From the NCBI GenBank assembly GCA_023409975.1, contig JAEYQO010000093.1, positions 1 through 38,461 on the forward strand: DNA of 38,461 nucleotides, written 5' to 3'. Of this stretch, positions 1 through 6,621 are shown piece by piece. The position numbers and the translations under genes were made by a program. The first letter of the stretch is position 1. Each line of letters opens with the position of its first letter. The DNA is from Bacteroidota bacterium (GTDB taxonomy: Bacteria; Bacteroidota; Bacteroidia; Chitinophagales; Chitinophagaceae). The notes under the pieces are model-generated. The model worked only from the letters and a program-made list of their open reading frames with translations. It searched no databases and had not been told where the DNA came from.

Positions 1-182
1 AGAGAAGTGACCGCATATAGCAGTCGGAGATTATATTTTAGAGCTGAATTAAAAAATAGATAACTTTATGTGACCAGGAATGACCACATATACTTCCACT
101 TTGCTTTCTACATAGCAGTCGTTAGTCGCTAGAGGTTAGGTGGTTAGTGGGGAACTGGGCTTTCGGTTCGCATCCAGCCAAT

Positions 183-256
183 CGCCAACGGCCAACGGCC
201 AATGGCTTTTCCCAGGCCGAGGCCAAGGCCAAGGCCAAAGCCAAAGCCAAAGCCAA
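183..256. repeat. Short tandem repeats, 7-bp then 6-bp period
   Basis: Around 183-203 a 7-bp motif (GCCAACG) is repeated about three times. From 215 to 256 there are seven 6-bp units of GGCCAA or AGCCAA. The two blocks look like related simple-sequence expansions. No open reading frame of note crosses them, and the unit length and lack of spacers exclude a CRISPR array. Confidence 0.85.
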
Positions 257-288
257 GGCAATAGCAGCCAATGGAAAATCAGTCGTCT

Positions 289-336
289 GGTTAGACGGTT
301 AGACGGTTAGACGGTTAGTTGGTTAGACGGTTAGTT
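289..336. repeat. 8-bp tandem repeat (GGTTAGAC)
   Basis: Six consecutive 8-bp units read GGTTAGAC or GGTTAGTT. Related TTAG-rich sequence occurs at about 121-160 and again at about 11860-11905, so this word family recurs in intergenic DNA of this window. Confidence 0.85.
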
Positions 337-399
337 GAGGGGCTTTGGCCTCGCTTTCGCCCTCGCATCAATTGCAAACGGCTTTTCGGCCACCATTGG

Positions 400-487
400 T
401 ACTCCCTATATACTCCCTATACCCTCCCTATATACTCCCTATATACTCCCTAGTTCCTTTAGGGTTCCTTTATGGTTCCTTTAGCGC
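400..487. repeat. 11-bp tandem repeat array, locus 1
   Basis: Eight contiguous 11-bp units: four TACTCCCTATA-like copies, then a transitional TACTCCCTAGT, then three TCCTTTAGGGT-like copies. Similar 11-bp periodicity occurs at 6024-6100, 13290-13404 and 38058-38134. The array lies in an intergenic region. An 84-codon reading frame across it is low-complexity translation of the repeat, not a gene. Confidence 0.85.
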
Positions 488-489
488 GC

Positions 490-1187
490 CCCCAAGGCAC
501 CTAAGGGGGAAACCTGTTATTCAGTGGAGACTTAAAGTCCTGCCAAATACAAGTATCCAACCACAGAAAACTGTACGCCATCAGTACAGTCGGCCATGAA
601 CCAACTAACGGAAACCATCAACCATCAACTCGGCATTCATCAACTTCGCAAATCCATGTCGGTACAATAAATTCTGATTCTCATCGTTTTAGTGGAAAGC
701 GGTCCGGAGCGGACGGCTGTTGGAGAGGGGAGTTATCAACACATGTGAGTATGTTTTTGTATGTGGTGCTGGAAGTCCTCCTAATTTAACTGAAGAATTC
801 AGACAAGCAGCATAGCTTATGAAGCGATTGAGATTGATCAGACCCTGGAGATTACGGGCACAGCGGCAACGGGTTATCGAGGAACGCATGGAAGTGATGG
901 GCCCTGAACTGACACCTGCCGCAAATTCTTTTGATTTCCACCGGGAAGCCGGCCCGGACGGAGAAACGCCAGGCACTCAGATTGAGGAATTGTACTGGAC
1001 ACGCCGGGCTCCGGAAGCGCAGGAGATCAGCCGGTGTTCTTCTACCCGGGAAGGGGTATTACAGGTCTGGCACGGAATGCGTGGAACCGGACATTCTCCG
1101 GAGGCTACAGTGCGGACACCTCAGGCATAGCTGGCACTTTTTTTTAACCGGTTGAACCATATTATCATTCAACTCCTTTAGTTAAAC
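490..1187. other. Intergenic stretch without a convincing gene
   Basis: About 700 bases between the repeat block and the GH15 gene. Overlapping reading frames of 70-103 codons exist on both strands around 689-1155, but none has recognisable domains and they contradict one another. A frame at roughly 808-908 and another at roughly 1013-1146 translate to glycine- and threonine-rich text that could be remnants of a decayed surface protein, but this is weak. No RNA gene or clear terminator was seen. Confidence 0.5.
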
Positions 1188-2969
1188 ATGCAACGTCACA
1201 TCTACGAGACGGGCATCATTGGCAATTGCGCCTTTTTAGCCCATGTACATAAGAACACGAATATAGCCTGGTTATGCTGGCCGAGATTTGACAGCAGCTT
1301 TGTGTTTGGCAGTCTGATGGATTCACATAAAGGTGGAGAATTCTCCATACTTCCGGAGGGAGCTTTTGACAGCAGCCAGCGATACATTGAGAATACGAAT
1401 GTACTTGTTACGGAGGTGGAGACTTCTGAAGGCAGTTACCGGGTTACTGATTTTGCACCCCGGTTCAGATTGTATGAACGATATTTCCGTCCGCTGATGC
1501 TGGTTCGGAAGATTGAACCTATTAAGGGACATCCCAAAGTTAAAGTCACCTGTTCGCCTGTGGGAGATTACGGCGCGCTGCAACTGAAGCCGATACAGGG
1601 TAGTAATCATATTGAATTTGTGGGACTGGACCGCCCCCTGCGACTGACGACCAATGTGTCGATCAACTATGTGATGGATCATGAATACTTTGTCCTGAAT
1701 GAGCCGAAGTATATGGTCCTGACCTATGGCCTTCCGCTCGAGGCGCCTCTGGTCACAACGGCGGAGGATTTTCTGATGCGGACGATATCCTACTGGCGGA
1801 GCTGGATCAAGGCGACTGGTATTGGCAATATGTATCAGCAGCAGGTGATCCGTTCTTCGCTGGCGTTGAAGATCCACCAGTACGAGGATACCGGTGCGAT
1901 CATAGCAGCCAGTACGACCAGTCTGCCTGAATATGACGGGAGCGGGCGTTGCTGGGATTACCGGTATTGCTGGCTTAGAGATGCATACTATATCCTGAAT
2001 GCTTTCAACAATATCGGCCACTTTGAAGAGGCCGAGCAGTATTTTCATTTCATAGCCAATCTGCGGTTCCGTGAGGATGGACGGTATAATCCCCTGTACA
2101 CCATTACGGCGAAGGCGGATTTCCGGGAGCAGATCATGGATCTGGAGGGATATAGAGGTAATAAGCCGGTAAGAGTGGGCAATCAGGCAGTGGAGCATAT
2201 TCAGAATGATACGTATGGTCAGGTAATGCTGTCTTTGCTGCCGTTGTATACGGACAGGAGGTTCATATTTGAAGAGCGCCAGGATTCGTCGATCTGGATC
2301 AATAATATTCTATCCAAGATCGAACGCACGATTGATGAGCCGGATGCTGGCATCTGGGAGTTCAGAACGATGGCCCATCATCACTGTTATACCAATCTTT
2401 TCCAGTGGGCCGGCTGCAAGGCTGCGATGAAGATGGCGAAGCATATCGGGGACCAGAATCTGCTGGAACGTGCGGAGGCTTTGCGCGACCGGGCGGTGGA
2501 GCGTATAGAAGCCTGTTATGACCCTAAGCGGAAGGTGTACACAATGGCAGAGGGTGTTAGTGCGCTTGATGCGAGCACCCTGCAATTGATCATGATGCAT
2601 TACCTGGATCCGCGTTCTGAACGTGCCCGCGATCATCTGAAAGCACTGGAGCAGGAATTGAAAGCAGATCAGGGATTATTCTACCGGTATATTGTAGAAG
2701 ATGATTTCGGGAAACCAAAGACGACTTTCCTGATTACGGCATTCTGGTATGTGGAGGCGCTGGCTTGTGTTGGGCGGATTGATGAGGCGATTGAGAACTT
2801 CAACAGTCTGCTGAAGTTTACAAACCATCTGGGCCTGCTCAGCGAGGACGTAGATGCCAGCGATGGCAGTCAGTGGGGCAACTTCCCTCAGGCCTACAGT
2901 CATGTAGGACTGATGAATGCCGCGTACCGGATTGCCAAGAAGCTGGATTATCCGGGTTTCTTGGAGTAG
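1188..2969 (+). CDS. Glycoside hydrolase family 15 protein (glucoamylase or trehalase type)
   Basis: 593 residues, the usual length of bacterial cytosolic GH15 enzymes with an N-terminal trehalase-like domain (about 1-200) and a C-terminal (alpha/alpha)6 barrel (about 220-590). Visible GH15 signatures are WDYRYCWLRDAYYIL, then EGYRGNKPVRVGNQAVE, and near the C-terminus LLSEDVDASDGSQWGNFPQA followed by YSHVGL, the region carrying the general base. No signal peptide is seen, so it probably acts in the cytoplasm. Family members hydrolyse alpha-1,4-linked maltodextrin or trehalose, and sequence reading alone does not separate the two. The trehalose genes downstream (OtsAB, TreXYZ) make trehalase or maltodextrin recycling plausible. 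The start is the ATG at 1188; no Shine-Dalgarno is seen. The stop codon forms the first unit of a 7-bp repeat. Confidence 0.9.
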   Translation: MQRHIYETGIIGNCAFLAHVHKNTNIAWLCWPRFDSSFVFGSLMDSHKGGEFSILPEGAFDSSQRYIENTNVLVTEVETSEGSYRVTDFAPRFRLYERYFRPLMLVRKIEPIKGHPKVKVTCSPVGDYGALQLKPIQGSNHIEFVGLDRPLRLTTNVSINYVMDHEYFVLNEPKYMVLTYGLPLEAPLVTTAEDFLMRTISYWRSWIKATGIGNMYQQQVIRSSLALKIHQYEDTGAIIAASTTSLPEYDGSGRCWDYRYCWLRDAYYILNAFNNIGHFEEAEQYFHFIANLRFREDGRYNPLYTITAKADFREQIMDLEGYRGNKPVRVGNQAVEHIQNDTYGQVMLSLLPLYTDRRFIFEERQDSSIWINNILSKIERTIDEPDAGIWEFRTMAHHHCYTNLFQWAGCKAAMKMAKHIGDQNLLERAEALRDRAVERIEACYDPKRKVYTMAEGVSALDASTLQLIMMHYLDPRSERARDHLKALEQELKADQGLFYRYIVEDDFGKPKTTFLITAFWYVEALACVGRIDEAIENFNSLLKFTNHLGLLSEDVDASDGSQWGNFPQAYSHVGLMNAAYRIAKKLDYPGFLE

Positions 2970-3015
2970 TCAGTAGTCAGTAGTCAGTAGTCAGTGGTCA
3001 GTAGTCAGTAGTCAG
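2967..3015. repeat. 7-bp tandem repeat (TAGTCAG) starting at the GH15 stop codon
   Basis: Seven contiguous 7-bp units, six TAGTCAG and one TGGTCAG. The TAG stop of the upstream GH15 gene is the first three bases of unit one. Because the period is not a multiple of three, the array puts TAG in all three frames. Confidence 0.9.
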
Positions 3016-3053
3016 TGCAGGAACCGATAAGTTACATCGTACGGAAGTTACCG

Positions 3054-3095
3054 ACAACTCACAACCCACAACTCACAACCCCCAACCCCAACCCA
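3054..3095. repeat. 7-bp tandem repeat (ACAACTC/ACAACCC)
   Basis: Six imperfect 7-bp units alternate ACAACTC and ACAACCC and then degrade into CCAACCC. The period matches the preceding TAGTCAG array, but the sequence differs. Confidence 0.8.
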
Positions 3096-3194
3096 AGTCC
3101 CAGGCGTAGTCCAAAGACAGGGTGGTCTACAATCCGTTTACAACCAGCTTTGAGCTACTGTAAATAAACGTTTTTTGATTGAAAAGCGGGGACG

Positions 3195-3324
3195 CTGAGG
3201 GTCTCAGGTTTCAGCCATCAAACGTCCGAATTCAAGCACCGGTAACCGCCTCCATCGGTAGGGATAATAAATTTAACCCTGATAGTGCTATCTTGGTGAG
3301 GGCAACGCAGCTTAACGTGTTGCC
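3195..3324. promoter_or_regulatory. Cluster of short palindromes upstream of mazG-like gene
   Basis: Four inverted repeats precede the mazG-helicase operon: CTGAG-ggt-CTCAG (3195-3207), CGGTAACCG (3240-3248), GATAG-tg-CTATC (3281-3292) and GGCAAC-N12-GTTGCC (3301-3324). The last ends 11 bases before a -7-like box at 3336-3342, so a protein bound there would cover the -33 region. They could be operators or structured leader DNA. Which protein binds is not visible. Confidence 0.45.
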
Positions 3325-3335
3325 ATACTTGAAGA

Positions 3336-3342
3336 TATTTTG
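3336..3342 (+). promoter_or_regulatory. Candidate -7 promoter element of the mazG-helicase operon
   Basis: TATTTTG resembles the Bacteroidota -7 element TAnnTTTG with one base less spacing. It ends three bases before the ATG at 3346, which would make the transcript leaderless or nearly so. No good -33 TTTG box is evident. Confidence 0.35.
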
Positions 3343-3345
3343 ATC

Positions 3346-3675
3346 ATGAGTGATTTTCATGAGATTATTTCTGCCTTAATAAAATTCCGGGATGAGCGTG
3401 ACTGGGATCAGTTTCATAATCCTAAGGATCTGGCCATAGCCCTCAATATAGAAAGCAGCGAGCTGCTCGAGTTGTTTTTATGGAAACCTGCTGAGGAGGC
3501 CGATGCAGAGAAGGTGAAAGCAGAGCTGGCGGACGTTTTGAGCTTCGCTTTTCTACTGGCTAACAAATACGGTTTTGATATCCGGGAGATCGTTCTGGAT
3601 AAGATCCGGCAGAATGAAACGAAATATCCCGCAGATAAGGCGCGGGGCACCTCAAAGAAGTACAATGAGTTATGA
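3346..3675 (+). CDS. MazG-like nucleotide pyrophosphohydrolase
   Basis: 109 residues in the all-alpha NTP-pyrophosphatase superfamily (MazG/RS21-C6/dCTPase-like). Members hydrolyse (d)NTPs to NMP and pyrophosphate using Mg2+ held by acidic residues. The text DWDQFHNPKDLAIAL, the acidic helix IESSELLELFLW and the second acidic helix ELADVLSFAFLLANKYGFDI match the EExxE and ExxD metal-binding pattern. The end KYPADKARGTSKKYNEL matches the usual KYP tail. I chose ATG 3346 over the upstream TTG at 3340 because it gives the normal MSDFxEI start. The stop overlaps the next gene's start as ATGA (3672-3675), so the two are translationally coupled. Standalone MazG enzymes can be house-cleaning or can deplete nucleotides during phage infection. 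The tight link to a nuclease-helicase favours the latter, by inference. Confidence 0.9.
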   Translation: MSDFHEIISALIKFRDERDWDQFHNPKDLAIALNIESSELLELFLWKPAEEADAEKVKAELADVLSFAFLLANKYGFDIREIVLDKIRQNETKYPADKARGTSKKYNEL

Positions 3676-5858
3676 ATTCGGCAACGTTTGAAATCCGGAG
3701 CTCCCGTTTCGACGAGACATTGTTTCAGGAATTCGGGCACGTTCATGCGGCAAAGGAACAGTGGCCGGTTGTCTATCTGTTGAGTACAGAGGAGACACGG
3801 GAGGCCTATGTGGGAGAAACAACAGATACTTACTCGAGGATGCGGGCTCATTTACGGAGCGATAAGAAAGTGAGGCTCACGACGGTTCACCTGATTACCA
3901 GCACGAAGTTCAATAAATCTGCAACGCTGGATCTGGAATCCAACCTCATAAAATACCTCGCGGGCGACGGATATTACAGCTTGCAGAACGGCAATCTTGG
4001 TCTGGCAAACCATAATTATTTCCAGAAGAAAGAGCTTTATTGGGGGATGTTCCGGGATATCTGGAACAAGCTGCGGGAAGAGGGAATTTCCAGGCACTCT
4101 ATTGAATACATTGAGAATTCCGATCTCTTCAAATATTCTCCGTACAAGAGCCTCTCGAAAGACCAGAAGGATGGGTTGAAAGTGATGATTAAAAACCTGT
4201 TGAACGGTGTGCAGCACCGGTTTGTGATCGAGGGCGGCGCAGGTACTGGAAAGACGGTTCTGGCGGTGTTTCTCTTTAAACTCCTGCGCACAAGTGAAGC
4301 GGAATTCAATTTCAAAGAGTTTGGCGAAGATGAGGCGGAGTTTATAGAGCTGGTAGCCCGACTCCGGGAAATCTATCCTGACCCTAAAATGGCTTTAGTG
4401 GTGCCCATGGCTTCTTTCCGAAAAACACTCAGGAAAGTTTTCCGTCACGTAAAGGGACTAAGTGCCAATATGGTGAAGGGGCCATCGGAAATTGTGGACG
4501 AGCAATATGATATCATCGTGGTCGATGAGGCTCATCGGTTGCGAAGACGGGTAAATCTGGGAACCTATTTTGGCGTGTTTGATAAGGTTTGTGCAGCTTT
4601 AGGGTTGGATAAACATAGCTGCAGTGAGCTGGACTGGATATTGAAACAATCGCAGTCGACGTTATTGTTTTACGATGAGAAGCAGTCGATCAAGCCCTCA
4701 GACGCGGGGAAAGAGGTCTTTGAGCAATTGAAGATCAGTCCGGGAACCCGTGTTCAGCGACTTGTTTCTCAGTTCAGGGTGCGAGGGGGCAACGATTATA
4801 TCCGGTTTATCCACAAATTACTTGATTGCGAACTCAAACCGGGTGACAGGGCATTTCATTCGGGCGATTATGAGCTGGCGCTGTATGATTCGCTATCTGC
4901 AATGACGGAAGCGATACGCAAGCGAAACGAAGATAGCGGGCTGGCAAGGCTGGTGGCTGGGTATTCCTGGCCCTGGGTATCGAATAAGAACCCGGAGCTC
5001 CACGACATAAAGATAGAGGATGTAGCCTTGAAGTGGAACAGTGTGTCGGAAGACTGGGTTCATTCACCCAATGCGGTAAATGAGGTGGGTTGCATTCATA
5101 CGACGCAGGGTTATGATTTGAATTATGCCGGTGTGATTTTCGGCAACGAAATCCGGTATGACCGGGAACGTCGGGAAATCATCATTGATAAGGATCAGTA
5201 TTTTGACAAGAACGGGAAGCAGTCGGTTTCGGATCCGGCAACGCTGAAGGAATTCATCGTCAACATTTATAAGACCATTATGTTCCGGGCTATCAAAGGC
5301 ACCTATGTATATGTCTGCGATCCTGCTTTGCGTGAATACTTCGCTGACTGGATGGCCGTCAATCGGAAAGAAAAAGCGGTAACCTTCATGGCACCGGAGC
5401 AGGTCCATCCTTTTGTCAACGCCCTGCCTGTTTATGATTTGCAAGTGGCTGCAGGGGACTTCAGTATACCGCAGCAGGTGGCGGATGTGCAATGGGTGGC
5501 AAAACCTGATCGGTTTATTGACGGGCGGGATCTATTTGTTTGCAGGATCAGCGGGGAATCGATGAACAGGGTGATACCAAATGGATCACATTGTGTTTTC
5601 AGAAGATACAATGGGGGTTCCAGAAACGGCAGAATCGTGCTGGTGGAGCATACCAATATCCAGGAGGCGGACTTCGGGTCAGGTTATACGGTCAAAGAAT
5701 ACCATAGTCGAAAGCAGTACCTGGACGGCGGCTGGTCGCACGAATCAATTGTTTTAAGACCTTTATCAGACAATCCGGAATATGAAGATATTGTTCTGGA
5801 AGAGGATGAGGCAGTAAGCCTGCGGGTGGTGGGGTTGTTTGAGGGCGTAATTCATTAA
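3672..5858 (+). CDS. GIY-YIG nuclease / Schlafen-group-3-like (DUF2075) helicase / LexA-like S24 autoprotease fusion
   Basis: 728 residues with three visible modules. Residues about 32-115 are a GIY-YIG nuclease: VVYLL, then YVGET, R56, H60 and the metal-binding E89 in DLESNLIKYL. Residues about 155-560 are a superfamily 1 helicase of the DUF2075 (PF09848) family: Walker A GGAGTGKT at 188-195, Walker B VVDEAH ending at 288, LLFYDEKQSI as motif III, VSQFRVRGG as motif IV, HTTQGYDL as motif V and MFRAIKGTYVYV as motif VI. Residues about 585-728 resemble the LexA/UmuD S24 peptidase: VAAGD with a possible Ala594-Gly595 scissile bond, ISGESM with Ser630 and TVKEY with Lys675. No helix-turn-helix was found, so it is unlikely to be a classical repressor. 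ATGA overlap with the MazG-like gene marks a two-gene operon. A defence or DNA-damage role is inferred. The modules are clear, but the substrate and trigger are unknown. Confidence 0.88.
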   Translation: MNSATFEIRSSRFDETLFQEFGHVHAAKEQWPVVYLLSTEETREAYVGETTDTYSRMRAHLRSDKKVRLTTVHLITSTKFNKSATLDLESNLIKYLAGDGYYSLQNGNLGLANHNYFQKKELYWGMFRDIWNKLREEGISRHSIEYIENSDLFKYSPYKSLSKDQKDGLKVMIKNLLNGVQHRFVIEGGAGTGKTVLAVFLFKLLRTSEAEFNFKEFGEDEAEFIELVARLREIYPDPKMALVVPMASFRKTLRKVFRHVKGLSANMVKGPSEIVDEQYDIIVVDEAHRLRRRVNLGTYFGVFDKVCAALGLDKHSCSELDWILKQSQSTLLFYDEKQSIKPSDAGKEVFEQLKISPGTRVQRLVSQFRVRGGNDYIRFIHKLLDCELKPGDRAFHSGDYELALYDSLSAMTEAIRKRNEDSGLARLVAGYSWPWVSNKNPELHDIKIEDVALKWNSVSEDWVHSPNAVNEVGCIHTTQGYDLNYAGVIFGNEIRYDRERREIIIDKDQYFDKNGKQSVSDPATLKEFIVNIYKTIMFRAIKGTYVYVCDPALREYFADWMAVNRKEKAVTFMAPEQVHPFVNALPVYDLQVAAGDFSIPQQVADVQWVAKPDRFIDGRDLFVCRISGESMNRVIPNGSHCVFRRYNGGSRNGRIVLVEHTNIQEADFGSGYTVKEYHSRKQYLDGGWSHESIVLRPLSDNPEYEDIVLEEDEAVSLRVVGLFEGVIH

Positions 5859-6023
5859 TCAAGGCCGTTTCCTTTCTGCAGGCACTGAGCGGCCTCACGT
5901 TACTATTAAATTTTTCTAATTAGATTCTCTTAAACGTTCTGTTGCCTGAATTGCTGTTCCGGAATGTCGATGGTGCTTTCAGGAATTGTCGACCAAGGAT
6001 CAGCGGGGTATCATCAATACGTC

Positions 6024-6100
6024 AACTCTGAGTTAACTAAGGGTCACCAAAGAGTCATTCCTCTGTAGCTCCTCTGCAGCTCCTCTGTAGGTCTGGCTGT
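6024..6100. repeat. 11-bp tandem repeat array, locus 2
   Basis: Seven 11-bp units are readable. The clearest are ATTCCTCTGTA (6057), GCTCCTCTGCA (6068) and GCTCCTCTGTA (6079), preceded by weaker units sharing GAGT or GGGT in the same phase. Fainter 11-bp phasing may reach back to about 5950. Confidence 0.75.
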
Positions 6101-6415
6101 TTTTCCTGGGGAATTGACCGTTTTCGTGGCTATCCGGGGAGGATTAGCGTTAGACGGCCCATTTTACGTTCTTTCAGTCTGGAACCTTTGGATGTGTCGT
6201 CCCCATATTTACCTGCCTGAAATTCAGGTTTGTGGACCTAATAATAGGGCATTTCGGGGTCTAAAACTGTATACGGAACCCGGTTTTTCGAAAGAAAATA
6301 AAGGGGTTGGCACGGTAGTTTTAAACTATTAAGCGTACAGATTTGGTACATGCCCCGGCTGATGGAACGGCAGATGAGATAAGGATTTAGAAGAAGCTGT
6401 GCGGTAAATACGACC

Positions 6416-6476
6416 AATCTACAAAAAGCAGAACAGGCTACACGTAGTCTCTTCTGCTTTTTCCTATTTGTAGATT
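6416..6476. repeat. Long nested inverted repeat (possible bidirectional terminator or palindromic element)
   Basis: AATCTACAAA (6416-6425) pairs with TTTGTAGATT (6467-6476). Inside and partly overlapping, AAAAAGCAGAA (6423-6433) pairs with TTCTGCTTTTT (6452-6462), and GGCTAC (6436-6441) pairs with GTAGTC (6444-6449, one G-U). The A-stem-T structure could terminate transcription in both directions downstream of the helicase operon. The outer arms, which a terminator does not need, suggest a small palindromic element instead. Confidence 0.7.
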
Positions 6477-6508
6477 TACACAGACTTTCATTGAGGTTCC
6501 AGGGAGTT

Positions 6509-6595
6509 ACTCAATAGATTGAGTATTTTTACTCAATAGGCTGAGTAATTTTACTCAGCATACCCTTGAATTTACTCAATACTTTGGGTAGCTTT
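6509..6595 (+). promoter_or_regulatory. Four 22-bp operator-like direct repeats upstream of the DUF4143 ATPase
   Basis: Copies begin at 6509, 6531, 6553 and 6574, spaced 22, 22 and 21 bp, about two helical turns. The first is a perfect dyad, ACTCAAT-AG-ATTGAGT. The second keeps ACTCA/TGAGT, and the other two are degenerate. T-rich linkers follow each copy. The last copy contains TACTTTGG (6580-6587), which resembles a -7 promoter element. This suggests cooperative binding of a repressor, perhaps self-regulation, over the promoter of the gene starting at 6622. Confidence 0.7.
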
Positions 6596-6621
6596 ATCAT
6601 TGGAATACTAATTTATATCAA

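Larger units (their letters stand above)
5859..6621. other. Intergenic spacer with repeats, a long palindrome and operator-like repeats
   Basis: 763 bases without a convincing gene. It contains a degenerate 11-bp array (core 6024-6100), a 61-bp nested inverted repeat (6416-6476) and four 22-bp direct repeats (6509-6595). A 72-codon reading frame at 6114-6332 has no family resemblance and was not called. Confidence 0.6.

Noticed and set aside
345..599. 84-codon open frame on the plus strand
   Set aside because: It is translation of the 11-bp repeat array and flanks, with no domain and repetitive S/Y/P text.
689..1155. Overlapping frames of 74-103 codons on both strands
   Set aside because: They contradict each other, lack family resemblance and have no convincing start context.
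1323..2198. 291-codon frame antisense to the GH15 gene
   Set aside because: Mirror of GH15 codons, with no recognisable product.
183..3095. Repeat arrays as CRISPR
   Set aside because: Units are 6-11 bp and contiguous without spacers, and no cas genes are present.
3672..5858. Helicase protein as a LexA-type transcription repressor
   Set aside because: It carries an S24-like domain but no helix-turn-helix; nuclease and helicase modules occupy the rest.
6114..6332. 72-codon frame between the helicase and ATPase genes
   Set aside because: Unremarkable composition, no motif and no promoter. It was treated as chance.
6416..6476. Palindrome as insertion-sequence ends
   Set aside because: No transposase or room for one lies between the arms.
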